From Sthenelais limicola (lineage: Eukaryota > Annelida > Polychaeta > Phyllodocida > Sigalionidae): a stretch of 64,000 nucleotides of DNA. The notes below the pieces were generated by a model. The model was not told the DNA's origin. It was given only the letters and a program-made list of their open reading frames with translations, and did no database searches. A program made the translations under genes and the position numbers. Where the stretch lies: assembly GCA_942159475.1 (NCBI GenBank), contig OW804097.1:11285172-11349171 (forward strand), given 5' to 3'. Positions 1 to 11,500 of the stretch are shown here, piece after piece; position 1 is the stretch's first letter; every line of letters begins with the position of its first letter.

Positions 1-109
1 TACTTTGCAACTTTATTTCCTTAACCTTGGACTCTACAATGCTAAAACAACTTTTATTTCAGTTTTATCTTTTGTGTTATAACCTTCATTTGCAAGGTTT
101 GCTAAATGG

Positions 110-460
110 CTTATTGGTGTGACTATATGGGTTAGGTGTATAGCTAGTTGTGACTATAGGTGTATAGCTAGTTGTGACTATATGGGTTAGGTGTATAGCT
201 AGTTGTGACTATAGGCGTGTGGTGTATAGCTAGTTGTGACTATAGGTGTATAGCTAGTTGTGACTATATGGGTTAGGTGTATAGCTGGTTGTGACTATAG
301 GCGTTGGGTGTATAGGTAGTTGTGACTATAGGCGTGTGGTGTATAGCTAGTTGTGACTATAGGCGTGTGGTGTATAGCTAGTTGTGACTATAGGCGTGTG
401 GTGTATAGGTAGTTGTGACTATAGGCGTGTGGTGTATAGCTAGTTGTGACTATAGGAGTA
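110..460. repeat. Minisatellite, GTGTATAGCTAGTTGTGACTATAGG
   Basis: Tandem units of roughly 26 to 36 bp, all variants of 'GTGTATAGCTAGTTGTGAC' followed by TATAGG, TATATGGGTTAG or TATAGGCGTGTG. Unit length alternates because of short internal indels. No coding meaning seen. Confidence 0.9.
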
Positions 461-579
461 GAGTTTGTTAGAGCAGTTTTTACTATAGGAGCAGCTCTAT
501 GTAGTTAGAGCAGGAGGGGGTCCAGCTGCTCAGCCTCCTCCCCTGCACCTGGTACACTACACTCATGGGGCACTTGATA

Positions 580-1290
580 AACATCGGTCTAAGCTCAGAG
601 CTGAGAGGGTCCCTTCAAACTGAGGGAAACCGCAACATCCCATTATAATCTCACTTGATACACATCGGTGGCGTAGACAGTCTAGGCTCAGAGCTGAGAG
701 GTTCCCTTCAAACTGAGGGAAACCGCAAAATCCCATTATAATCTCACTTGATACACATCGGTGGCGTAGACAGTCTAGGCTCAGAGCTGAGAGGTTCCCT
801 TCAAACTGAGGGAAACCGCAAAATCCCATTATAATCTCACTTGATACACATCGGTGGCGTAGACAGTCTAGGCTCAGAGCTGAGAGGTTCCCTTCAAACT
901 GAGGGAAACCGCAACATCCCATTATAACCTCACTTGATACACATCGGTGGCGTAGACAGTCTAGGCTCAGAGCTGAGAGGTTCCCTTCAAACTGAGGGAA
1001 ACCGCAACATCCCATTATAATCTCACTTGATACACATCGGTGGCGTAGACAGTCTAGGCTCAGAGCTGAGAGGGTTCCTTCAAACTGAGGGAAACCGCAA
1101 CATCCCATTATAATCTCACTTGATACACATCGGTGGCGTAGACAGTCTAGGCTCAGAGCTGAGAGAATCCCTTCAAACTGAGGGAAAGCCTCTCGCTCAC
1201 AACCGCAAAATCCTATGATAATTCTATTAGAACCTACTCCAGCGCAGTAGGCGTCCAATCACTGACATACTTTCTTATCTGATCTGAGAG
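580..1290 (-). repeat. Repeat-C tandem array, ~88-bp unit, 7 copies
   Basis: Seven head-to-tail units each contain 'GTAGACAGTCTAGGCTCAGA', 'CTTCAAACTGAGGGAAACCG' and CCCATTATAATCTCACTTG. The last unit runs into the unique 3' part of repeat-C (AGTAGGCGTCCAATCACTG...TTATCTGATCTGAGAGG, to about 1290). The 231-residue open frame on the minus strand across the array is only the repeat read through, since the unit has no stop in that frame; I do not treat it as a gene. Confidence 0.85.
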
Positions 1291-1299
1291 GTTCTGAGC

Positions 1300-1736
1300 C
1301 TGGACCCTTCCCAGAATACATCAAAATCATGTAACATCATGTTTAGTGGAGGTAGCCATGGTTACAGGTCTCCAAGTGTCGCCCTAGCTATAATCCCCCT
1401 AAAGCGCCCCTGGTAGCCCTAAAAAACACTAAACATAAACCAATGGTCGACATCTTGCCTTTTTCCTATACCCGTACTAATTCATATTAAATGTAATGAA
1501 GTTATTTATAATGAAGTTATTTCTAAAGTGGCTTATATGGCCTAATAGTAATTAGTAATAGTATACAATTTTAGAACATTTTTACCTGTTATTTTTTTTT
1601 TCATTTTTGCAACAACCTTTATTTCTTTCACATGTTAGACAGAGAATCGACGGAAGTTACATCTAGGATAAACCCTCTGTTTCACTTCTGTTAAGTTTCC
1701 TTTGATGGTATCTTGTCACTCTTTATATGAAAAAAA
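1300..1736. other. No recognised feature
   Basis: AT-rich sequence with short homopolymer runs. It may include the 3' untranslated end of the minus-strand LINE fragment that follows. No convincing ORF. Confidence 0.4.
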
Positions 1737-1762
1737 ATGTTCTACCTTTGTTGTTTTTTTTC

Positions 1763-2161
1763 TCATCGTTTTAATCTATCAATAAACTCATCTATGTCCA
1801 CCTTTAGGTTAGACCATATTCTGTTTTGTTCTTTTCTATTTTCTCCTTTGCTCGTATTAATGATTTCTAAGGTAATTCTTGATCTTAAGTCGTACAGTAT
1901 TGGGATGATATTGAGTTCGCCATCATGGAAAAGCTTTTGTCTATGTATGACAGCTTTGACTTGAAGTATAAACCAATTGATGATTTTTGACTGCACATTA
2001 TTTACTTCAATACCAAATAGAATATCTTGTACTTTGTACACGACCCTATTTCTTTCCTTGTGGAAGAATCTTTCACCATTTGGTTTTATGTTAATGTATT
2101 CCAGTTCGTACAACCATTCTATTACCGTTGACCAGATCTTTCTGGTTCCTTTACATTCCAC
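1763..2161 (-). pseudogene. LINE ORF2 C-terminal fragment
   Basis: A 132-residue open frame carrying the pattern typical of the tail that follows the reverse-transcriptase domain in many non-LTR retrotransposon ORF2 proteins: 'IWSTVIEWL', then an 'ILFGI..NN..' stretch, then 'INWFILQVKAVIHRQK', ending in a Lys/Arg-rich helix. No RT catalytic motif is present, so the copy is 5'-truncated, which is usual for LINE insertions. The assignment rests on recalled family pattern and not on a search; the clade is not determined. Confidence 0.6.
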
Positions 2162-2602
2162 TAGAAAGCTGTTATTTATTGCATCTCTAATTCTGTTAAT
2201 TAATTGTTTACTCCGTCATACTCCGTCAAAAGGTATGTTCAGAAATGTTCATGAGTAATGAGTTGTCACAAGTTCCAATAAGGAGACAATACATGTGTAC
2301 CTTATCTGGTCACGCATTGTGTTGCGTGACATACGATTATTCCGTAAGCTTTATGTATTTATGTAAGACAAAGAAGTCATTGGTCATGACATGGACACTT
2401 GTGGTCATTGTTCACCTGCTATCGATGGACTGCCTTGACCATCAGCCCATGATCACAAGATGATACAATTTGATATTAAGGGTTCCAGTTCTGACACAAC
2501 TCAGAAAAGCAATATATTATTTTAACACTGGACTGTATAATGACTCGAGCTGTTGCTAAGACAACACAACCTACATCATTATTGTTATACCTGTTGCGAT
2601 GC

Positions 2603-2692
2603 ATAGTCTAGGCTCAGAATTGAGAGAGTTCCTTCAAACTGAGGGAAAGCAAACCGCAAAATCGCATTATAATCCTATTGGGATTATAATGC
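2603..2692 (+). repeat. Repeat-C partial copy
   Basis: 'GTCTAGGCTCAGAATTGAGA' with 'CAAACTGAGGGAAAGC' and the AACCGCAAAATCGCATTATAATCC end. A short inverted repeat (GCATTATAATCC / GGATTATAATGC, 2664-2692) closes the copy. Confidence 0.75.
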
Positions 2693-3159
2693 CATTCATT
2701 ATACATGCATTTCTTTGAAAACAACCTATATCTAGAGGGATTTATGAATAGTGCGTATTTCACTAGTGATTTATGTGGATTTGTCATGGCAACCAATCTG
2801 TTTTTTGCTAAGATTACCGGTAAAAATTCAAATTGATGACTCTGTTTTTCTGTTGATTAACACTGGACACTACCAGTGTTTTTCTGTTTTTCTAGTGATA
2901 TCAAATTTAAAAACAATGATAACGATTTTAAAAACTATGTGTATCGACTGATAAACAATGTTTCTAAGTGAGAAACACTGTTCAACAAGGAAAAACACTG
3001 TCTTTCACTTCAAAAACTTACACAAATGGTTTCCGTGCGTATTAACAAGGAGTGCCCTTCCAAGATGGGGAAGTGGCGGAGGAGGAGGCAGAGAGGTTGA
3101 AGTAAGTGCCGCACTATAAGGTACCTTGCTGGGGTCTACAACACTTCAACTCTTCCTCC
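2693..3159. other. No recognised feature
   Basis: AT-rich up to about 3030, then a short GA-rich stretch (GGAGGAGGAGGCAGAG). 'AACACTG' motifs recur between 2860 and 3000 (AACACTGG, AACACTGT), but I see no gene or clear element. Confidence 0.4.
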
Positions 3160-3358
3160 TGGGTCAGATTTTCAGAAAATGTACAATTGGCAGCTGTATA
3201 TATTTAGTAAATTGGGCTAAATTAGGCTGCAATTTGGCCAATACTAGATACATTCGAGTATATTTGGCATTGCATTGATTCTAGCAATCTGTTTGGTTAG
3301 GATGAACTGTCTTTTTTTAACTTTATTTTCGTCTGATATTTGGGTTCTTTGAAAGGAT
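3160..3358 (+). mobile_element. MITE-1 copy, right end missing
   Basis: Begins TGGGTCAGATTTTCAGAAAA and follows the TTCGAGTATATTTGGCATTG subfamily. It stops at GAAAGGAT, directly against the next MITE-1 copy. Confidence 0.85.
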
Positions 3359-3359
3359 A

Positions 3360-3598
3360 TGGGTCAGGTCACCAGAAATTGTACAATTCATCTTCACCAA
3401 TCCTCTCAAATAATACCCTAATTTCAGACAAAAATAAAGTTCAAAACACAGTTCAACCTAACCAAACAGATTGCTAGAATCAATGCAATGCCAAATATAC
3501 TCGAATTTACCTAGCATTGACCAAATTTCAGCCTAATTTAGCAGAATTGACTAAATGTGTACAGCTGCCAATTGTACATTTTCTGAAAATCTGACCCA
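3360..3598 (-). mobile_element. MITE-1 copy, full length
   Basis: TGGGTCAGGTCACCAGAAAT at the left and TTCTGAAAATCTGACCCA at the right; opposite orientation to the preceding copy, so the two sit as an inverted pair. Confidence 0.9.
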
Positions 3599-3599
3599 T

Positions 3600-4060
3600 A
3601 TATCCCCAGTCCAGCAAGTAACGCACGGGCCTACCACCAGGGGTAGCTGCATGCACCCCCAGCGTCTCTCCAGCGTCTATACCCTGGAGGACTAGACCAT
3701 ATAACCTCCTCCAGTTAGACCTAGATTACTGGAGGAGGAGGTAGGGGAGGAGGAGGATTAGTAAGTGGGATTATATACCATGTCCCATCAGTTCATTATA
3801 GTGGATTTATTCATAGGATATATTGGCCATTAACCTGGTCGTGCAAAGGATTGCGTTTTTTAATGAAACGATACCAGGGTGTGTAGGTATTATATTTTTA
3901 TTATTATATTTAAATTGAAGATTGGTTCGGGTTTTTCCTACCATGTCATAATGTCTGTTCTTCTTTTATTGAGTTTTTATTTTTCTAAATGATTGAAGAA
4001 AGGTATCTTGAGTACATACATTGTATTGTGTATCCGGTTGAAATGTTCAAACATGTTGTA
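3600..4060. other. No recognised feature
   Basis: Contains a G-rich patch (GGAGGAGGAGGTAGGGGAGG, about 3731-3750) and otherwise AT-rich sequence; no ORF or repeat recognised. Confidence 0.4.
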
Positions 4061-4228
4061 AAAACAAGGTTAAAAACAGTTTAATATAACCGAACAGATG
4101 TTTGAACCAACATAATACCAAATATTCTCAGATATTCAGTAAGTGCTACAGTATTTATCCTTTTTTGCTATAATTTTAGCAGAATTTATTAAATATATTT
4201 AGCTGCCGATTGTACATTGCCTAGCGAC
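4061..4228 (-). mobile_element. MITE-1 fragment, left end missing
   Basis: Interior 'CAGTTTAATATAACCGAACA' through TTTAGCAGAATTTATTAAAT to GATTGTACATTGCCTAGCGA; degraded right terminus. Confidence 0.75.
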
Positions 4229-4282
4229 ATCCCATATGATAGAGCTTATATAAATGTCTATATGTATCGATCAATATAGTAA

Positions 4283-4805
4283 TAGTAGCCAGTCTAGGCT
4301 CAGAGTTGAGAGAGCCCCTCCAAACTGGGGGAACGCCTCTTCAGGCTAGGCTCAGAGTTGAGGGAGTCCCTCCAAACTGAAGTACAGTTTCTCCAGGCTA
4401 GGCTCAGATTTGAGAGATTTCCTCCAAACTGAGGGAAAGCTTCTCCAGGCTAGGCTCAGAGTTGAGAGAGTCCCTCCAAACTGAGGGAAAGCTTCTCCAG
4501 GCTAGGCTCAGAGTTGAGAGAGCCCCTCCAAACTGAGGGAAAGCTTCTCCAGGCTAGGCTTAGATTTGAGAGAGCCCCTCCAAACTGAGGGAAAGCTTCT
4601 CCAGGCTAGGCTCAGAGTTGAGAGAGTCCCTCCAAACTGAGGGAAAGCTTCTCCAGGCTAGGCTCAGAGTTGAGAGAGTCCCTCCAAACTGAGGGAAAGC
4701 CACTCTCCAAACCGCAGAATGCCATTAGAATCCTCTTAAGACGCCTACTCCATGACCAGGAAAGCCAGTAGGCGTCCAATCGCTAACACCATTTCTGCAA
4801 ATTTA
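4283..4805 (+). repeat. Repeat-C with ~60-bp tandem expansion, 8 units
   Basis: Eight units of 'CTCCAGGCTAGGCTCAGAGT' + TGAGAGAGTCCCTCCAAACTGAGGG, then one unique repeat-C 3' portion (CAAACCGCAGAATGCCATTAG ... CAGTAGGCGTCCAATCGCTAAC). It is a second, independent expansion of the same element as the 0.6-kb array but with a different unit length. Confidence 0.85.
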
Positions 4806-5033
4806 AGAAGTGGAGCGCATTGTGATATACAAAAACCTAGAATCATTATAGATGCCCTTTGGTTATCGGTTAAGGATGCTCTAAGCGATTTTTAACGAGT
4901 GTTAGTAAGCTTGTCTGGTACATGGACATACAATACTACATGCAGGGATCAAGTAGGGATTATCAGCATAAGTAGTAACACATCTGTGGGTGCCTGGTTA
5001 CCGAGTAATGGGGGTTTTGCCTCGTACTTTAAT

Positions 5034-5270
5034 AGGGTCATATTTTCAGAAAATGTACAATTCGCCTTCACCAATCCTCTCAAATAACCCACATTTCAGA
5101 CAAAAATGAGTGTCAAAATGCAGTTTAACATAAACGAACTGATACTTTAAATCAATGTGATACCAAAGATACTCAGATATACACAGTATTCATCATTTTT
5201 CAGCCTAATTTAGCAGAATTTACTAAATGTATAGAGCTGCCAATTGTACATTTTCTGAAAATCAGATCCA
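5034..5270 (-). mobile_element. MITE-1 copy, full length
   Basis: AGGGTCATATTTTCAGAAAA to TTTTCTGAAAATCAGATCCA, with AAATCAATGTGATACC interior (ATCACATTGATTTAAAG subfamily). Confidence 0.9.
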
Positions 5271-5516
5271 TTAGGGTCATTATACATTCCTTTTGAGGTT
5301 CAATCATCTGCTTCAAGTATTACCCCGGCACATTGATAAACGTTGGGTTTCAAAGCTGTATTCTCAGCCATTACGACCAACAAATTGTACCAGATGTACT
5401 CATTATGATTTATAGGACTGAAGTTATAAATATTCTGCTGCTGTTAAATGTTTATACAAGAATTCGAAGTGGATTCGACCGAGAGCAAGAAAACGGCAGT
5501 TATACAGTGGTTAATT

Positions 5517-5815
5517 GTGATGTGTTTCAGGAAGATGAGTCACAGGTCGCAAAATTGATTTTTTTTAATTATTTTATTGGAGCCATTTTCATACAGGATA
5601 ATTTCATGGGAATCCAAGCAAAAATGTACCGAAAAAATAGAATTATAATAATTTGTTCAAGTTTTACAGTCTGATTAACAGCATATTAGATATAGAAATG
5701 TAATGTCAGTTGTTGCAGTTTACATAAAGTATTTTTCAAAGTAAGATGTCTTTGCGGGAATGTGTTCATTTTTGGAGTGCGGAGTGCTTAACACCGTTTG
5801 TAGCATAACCTTCTT
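5517..5815 (+). mobile_element. MITE-2 fragment, interrupted
   Basis: Left terminus GTGATGTGTTTCAGGAAGAT with AGTCACAGGTCGCAAAATTG. Interior homology resumes at about 5738 (AAGATGTCTTTGCGGGAATG), comparable to the copy at 41.1 kb. The right terminus is missing. Confidence 0.6.
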
Positions 5816-5892
5816 ACACGATATATATATATATAACTGACCGTTATTTTAGTCCAGTACAGAAACAGAATTTAAATATCTTATACTATATC

Positions 5893-6130
5893 TGGGTCAG
5901 ATTTTCAGAAAATGTACAATTGGCAGCTCTACACATTAAGTAAATTCTCCTAAATTAGGCTGAAAAATGATGAATACCGGGTTATATCTGAGTATATTTG
6001 GTATCACATTTATTTAAAGTATCACTTCTGTTAAGTTAAACTGCATTTTGAACCTCATTTCTGTCTTAAATGTGGGTTATATGAGAGGTTTGGTGAAGGT
6101 GAATTGTACATTTTCTGAAAACCTGACCCA
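5893..6130 (+). mobile_element. MITE-1 copy, full length
   Basis: TGGGTCAGATTTTCAGAAAA to TTTTCTGAAAACCTGACCCA; ATCACATTTATTTAAAGTAT interior. Confidence 0.92.
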
Positions 6131-6353
6131 TTTACTGTTGCTGAATGTTCTGGTTTCTTGTACTCTCACTACTGGTTGACATTTGCGCGGAGCAAGTGGA
6201 AATTGGCTGGGAGTTGTACGTTCACCCACACCGAGTGAGTGAGGCAAATTCCTCCTGACAAAAATATTAATTACACTCGTCCCATACCCACTGGCTATGC
6301 TGGAGATGGTATAAGTAGCATTGCTATAGGAGTGTATAGTATCTTTGGTATGA

Positions 6354-6552
6354 TGGGTGAAATTGCCAGAAAATGCACAATTTGCTCAAATAATCAAGCT
6401 TAAAGACACAAATGAGGTTCAAAATAATGTTGACGATAACAAGACAGATGAGCACAATACCAAATATATTTAGATATACCAGGCATTGGCCAAATTGCAG
6501 TCTAATTTAGTAGAATGTACTAAATGTGTACATTTTCCGGAGATCTGACCCT
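6354..6552 (-). mobile_element. MITE-1 copy, diverged
   Basis: TGGGTGAAATTGCCAGAAAA to CATTTTCCGGAGATCTGACC; shorter than usual by about 35 bp. Confidence 0.8.
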
Positions 6553-7053
6553 GAGGTATTTGTATTTAAGGATTTTTATTCAGCGGAAAACATTATGTAT
6601 CAGATACACTTAGTCTCAGTCGTCACTGAAGGTATTACTAATAATAAACAATATATCTCAATATCATATCCAGATTATTCTCGTCTTCTATCGACTTACT
6701 ATATGCTACAAGTTATCACTATACAAGCTAAGAGCAATATATAATTTAAAAACCGTCACCGACGCATCTCTCTACTTCAACAGTCCGTTCGGTTCGTTAC
6801 CAAAATGTCCCACCAAGTACATACAATCAAAATACTACCAAGAAGTCATTCTCAATACATATAGTCAACCAATTAGCGTGTGCATTGTACATTTTCTGAA
6901 AATCTGACATATATATCCATGTCAAGTCAAATTACGGTTAAATGAGACAAACAATGTGTGCCTAGACTGAATATGCAGGCCTGGATACACCGCAGCCTGG
7001 TATGAAGGTAATTCACTTGATTGTTCTATTAATCACGTTCCCGCTAGGACGTC
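6553..7053. other. No recognised feature
   Basis: AT-rich. One short MITE-1-like terminus (TGTACATTTTCTGAAAATCT, 6887-6906) stands alone. No gene seen. Confidence 0.4.
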
Positions 7054-7944
7054 TCCTATTCAAAACTGTACAATTGGCAGCTCTACACATTTAGTAAATT
7101 CTGCTAAATTAGGCTGCAATTTCCTTGACATGGCCTATTATTTAGCTGAGAATCATTTGAATTTAGACGATAGGAAACTACCGACCCGCAGCCATGCTGG
7201 TGGAAAGAGAAATTTGATTGTCTTAGCATCTAAAACTAACAAGGTCATCAATTCTGTCATTTATAAATGTCAGACTAGATGGAATTTGCTGAAACCTGTC
7301 GCTCACAGGATTGAGGACAAAATAGCATTTAGAAAATACACTAAACAACTTCTTGCACCATTTTGAAAGGCCCGGAAATTTATTATGGTATACTTAGACA
7401 AATATATTATGATAAATAAACTAGCCTACTGCTGCGCCAAAAAGTGCTCATTGACATTAAGTATTTCTAGCCACGTTCTTCACCGAAGATGTTTCGGCTC
7501 CAATGTTTGAATGATGATCTTTGATTACTTATTATGTATCTGATATGTCAGTTGGTATTGTAACTGTATAATAACCGCATTATGTCTTTCAATGTAATTA
7601 CTCATCTCATCCACATGTTAGTATTAAGAACCAAGTTCTGAACATTCAACTGTAACAACTTTCAAAAACAAAAACTCAAGTCGGCAGTCATAGGAAGACC
7701 TGTCTGACAAGGTACAGAATTGACCGACCTATTGTAGCAACATCCACAATAAAGAATTTTTTAATTTGAATTTGAATTTGGTCAACACTAGGTAAATTCG
7801 AGTGTATTCAGCATTGCATTGATTCTAGCAATCGGTTAGATTAGGTTGAACTGTCTTTTGAACTTTATATTCGTCTTAAATTCAGGTTATTTGAGGGGAT
7901 TGGTAAAAGTGAATTGTACATTTTCTGGCGACTTCACTCACCCA
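7054..7944 (+). mobile_element. MITE-1 copy split by a LINE insertion
   Basis: Left part (7054-7122) ends AAATTAGGCTGCAATTT; right part (from about 7775) resumes AATTTGGTCAACACTAGG and ends in CTGGCGACTTCACTCACCC. The short AATTT shared at both junctions is consistent with a target duplication of the inserted LINE. Confidence 0.8.
7123..7774 (+). pseudogene. LINE 3' end: ORF2 C-terminus, 3'UTR and tail
   Basis: An open frame 7130-7366 ends with the usual C-terminal pattern of CR1/L2-like ORF2 proteins: a 'RKLPTRSHAGGK' basic stretch, 'INSVIYKCQTRWNLL', then a Lys-rich helix and stop. About 400 bp of noncoding sequence follows and ends in AATTTGAATTTGAATTTG, a short-repeat tail of the kind these LINEs carry instead of poly(A). 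It interrupts a MITE-1 copy, so it inserted later than that copy. The first in-frame ATG at 7130 has no significance; the fragment is 5'-truncated. Confidence 0.7.
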
Positions 7945-7964
7945 TTAATAACGTTGTATACTCA

Positions 7965-8084
7965 TGAAATATTTTAATTACGAGATATAAAATTAATCCA
8001 CCTATTAATTATGAGATATAAAACTAAATTAATCCACCTATTAATTATGAGATATAAAACTAAATTAATCCACCTATTTCCTCA
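7965..8084 (+). repeat. Tandem repeat upstream of GTPase exon
   Basis: About three copies of a 36-bp unit containing TTAATTATGAGATATAAAAC followed by TAAATTAATCCACCTA. The last copy ends right at the CCTCAATGTTCCAG that precedes or opens the first GTPase exon. Confidence 0.85.
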
Positions 8085-8345
8085 ATGTTCCAGTCGGGGT
8101 CAAGTGCTACAAACAGTGACGGTTCAGAAACAGACTCTTTAGAGGACAGGCAAGGTCACGAAACCCTGGAGGAATCGGGAGAGGAGAGGTTACTGGAGGA
8201 GGATGGTCAGGAGGAGGAGGAGGAGGAGGATGGGGTATCCTGTATAGGTAGATCCACCAGCTCCTCCATGACACTCCCGGGCAGGGTGTTCCATCACTTA
8301 TCCCCCAATCTATCCACCAATTCTCGTCTCCAACCCCACAAAAAA

Positions 8346-8376
<31 letters not shown>

Positions 8377-8511
8377 GTCCTCAGCACCACAGTACTGCAC
8401 CACTCAGTATGTCCACCCCAAGCATTCTAGGAAAGCTCGGGGGTAAGGTTGGGGGTGGAGGGAAACCCCTTAAAGTGCTGATCCTGGGCCAGGCTGCTGT
8501 GGGTAAAACAG
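8085..8511 (+). CDS. GTPase exon 1 (acidic/His-rich extension and P-loop)
   Basis: Encodes the Glu-rich run 'EEDGQEEEEEEDG', a His9 run and the P-loop, then the donor GTAAGA at 8512. The start is uncertain: ATG 8085 lies in CCTCAATGTTCCAG, which also reads as a splice acceptor ending at 8093. If so, the true start is in an exon upstream and residues 1-3 here are intronic. Confidence 0.8.
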
Positions 8512-11500
8512 GTAAGATAAGACCCTTTGGATTATTTGTGATGTCAAATTGAGTCATAAGTTGAATAAAATTTATTTATTTTAGATACCATCGTATTTGA
8601 AAAGATAAAATGAAGTGGATTCCAACGATGTTAATTTTTAGGAAATCTAAAAAGTGTTAAAATTCATCTCTTTTCTATAACTTGAAGCACTAGACACCCC
8701 CAAAATAAGAACATCCCTACAAAGAGATCTTGTGGACAAAACACTTTGAAAAATATCAATTTTAAGACTTATGACTCATTTTTCTGTAACACATACCATT
8801 TTTTTTAGCCTTTTACTTTTTTTCATTTTCTGAGATTATATTTCAGCAATAGTCTTAAAACTGTTTTGAATGTCATGACTCTGACGAAGGTCGAGCTGGG
8901 CATTTGGCAACCATTTTGGGTCTAGCCATCCTGGTATTGCCATGGCAACCATCTATTATTTGGGGCTAAGACTGCAGACTTGTAAATTCTTGTAAATAAT
9001 CAAATTAGTGAAGGACTTGTAAATAATCAAATTAGTGAAAGACTTGTAAATAATCAAATTAGTGAAGGCAATGTACTTCACTAATTGCCACTAACATTTG
9101 AAGTCTCCTGACCTTCTGATGAATGTATAGTCCGTCCGAATAGTAGTTGATACAGGATTCCTTAGTTCCTTTAAGAAGAGAGAAAAAGGGGGACTTTTGA
9201 CTTCAAACCTTTGCCCGCTCAGTCGCCGTTTGCGACGGACCATGGCCAAACATACAGTATTGCGCTGACTGTTTCATGTGCAGCAGCTGTTGTTTTGCTT
9301 ATTAGAAGGAAGGAAGAGCTGGTTATACTGGCCCTGTTTCTCCATGGTTGATTGCAAAGAGCGGCTCAGGGCAAAGGTAACAGATCCTTGTCATAAATAG
9401 AAGTAAAAAATCCCCCACTTTTCCCTCTTCTTAAAGGAACAAAGGATTCCCGTGTCAACTACTTTTTGGACAGTCTATAGTCTACATAGGTCTTATTAGT
9501 ACAGCACTCACCTAGTGCTATATTAGATTTAACTGTAGTGGGTTTGGCATGAGCCAGTACGTAACATTGCATAAACTCATTATATACCAGGTCCATTGCA
9601 CAAGAAATTATAAATTGCGTTTGTTAGTCTGAGAGGGTTCAGCCTAATCAAATTATGAGGACATTAGTCTAGGGTCAGAACCTATTAAGTTATGGGTCAG
9701 ATTTCCAGAAAATGTACAATCGGCCGCTGCTAATATTAGACTGAAATTTGGCCAATGCTATGTCTATGTCTAACTTTATTTGGCATTCCTATTATTTTAA
9801 TTCCCTCCCCTCTTTGGGATTGGAAGAAAACAGAAGATATGTTCTTTTCTGTTTCTTCCTTTGCTCAGAGTCGAAGGGGGAAATCACCAGAAACTGCACA
9901 ATTCGCCTTCGCCAATTCTCTCAAATAATTAATATTTAAAACAGAAATGAGGTTCACAATACAGTTCAACATAACCAGATAGATTCATTGAATGAATACA
10001 ATACGGAATATACTCAGATATATCTATAGTATTTATCATTTAGCACTCTAATTTAGCACAATTTGATAGATGTGTAAAACTGCAAATTCCCTCTAGCCCC
10101 AGGTTGAGTTGAGTGCAGGTTGCAGAAGGTATATATTGGCAGGGGATGTATCCTGCAGCTGTGTGCAGTTGTTTGTAGTGGTAAGGGACGAGCCCTAACC
10201 CTGCTTATGTAACAGTGCAGATCATGTAGTCAGATGCTGCCGCATTTATTTACACCACAGGGGAATAGGAGCTAGCATCAGCTGCCTCCACTCTGGGAAT
10301 GTTTGAAATGAGCCACGCGGGGATAATAAACTCATTTGCATAATTAATTGATTAATTAGTAGGGGCTTTGCATAGCCTCCATTTTGAGTCTTGATCCGCA
10401 TGGACTTATGGGACTATTAGTCCCCGTTTGTTGGGCTGGCGGGGATGGTTAGAATGGCATAGAATGGGCCTCCCAGCGTTTCCGGCTGACCGCTTACATC
10501 AACGAAAATACAAAACAATATTTACTGCTCAAATGGCAAGATCATGGCTTTCCACTGGTTCATTTTGCTTCAAAATTGTTTCTAAATTGTTGTTGAACAA
10601 AAGGGGACTAAAGCCATTAGATCCTTCGTCTATGGTCCTTTGTTTTCTCTAAGTCTTTATCGTCTCGGCTTGTTCCCGACAAGCTTAGAGAAAACTTAGG
10701 ACCATAAACTCAGGATCTAACCGCCTAATGGTCCAGTATAAAATCTATAAAAAACATGCCATGTTCAGCATGAAATATCCATCGGTGATTTAATGTCACA
10801 ATATCCATGTGTTATACATGTTTCCATAAGTCACCATCTTTCCCATCATGCATTTGGTTAACATAGATCATTTAGATTTTATACAAGCTGTGATATTGGT
10901 GAAAACATTCTTGCAAATTTCGATAAAAATGTTGCCAAATATTTGTATGTCAGATTTCATCAGAATCCATCCCAGGATGCATTGTACAGACATGCGCAGT
11001 GGCACATGCAACTCCCCTATTATAGGGTTTGGAGGGTAAACCACAACAAGACGATTACAAGGGGTATGGTTTTATTTGCATTAGTGGTATGTTCCTGAGG
11101 GGAGAACCTTCTTCGGAGGATTATTAATTAATTAGTTAATTGGGTCAGATTTTCAGAAATTGCACAGTTGGCCTTCACCAATCTTCTCAAATAAATCAAA
11201 TTTAGAAAAGAAAATTAGGTTCAAAATACAGTTCAACAGACAGACAGATTTATTGAATAAATACAATACAGAATATATTCAGATACACCCAGTATTTATC
11301 ATTTTTCCCAGAATTTTATAGATGTGTAGAACTGTAGATTGGGCATTTTCTGAAAATCTGACCCAATTGATTAAGGTTTTTCTCTCCAATAACTCCTGCA
11401 ATTTCAAATAATACCCAAGATAGCTGTACTATTTAATTATACAACTCGCATCAGGTCCTCAAAACATTAAAAATAACTATTTTCCACTATTGGAAGAAGC

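Noticed and set aside
563..1258. 231-residue minus-strand open frame with 'SALSLDCLRHRCVSS' repeats
   Set aside because: It is the ~88-bp repeat-C array read through. The same sequence occurs elsewhere as a dispersed noncoding repeat in both orientations.
8107..8403. 98-residue minus-strand Gly/Pro-rich frame
   Set aside because: Antisense of GTPase exon 1 (complement of the Glu and His runs).
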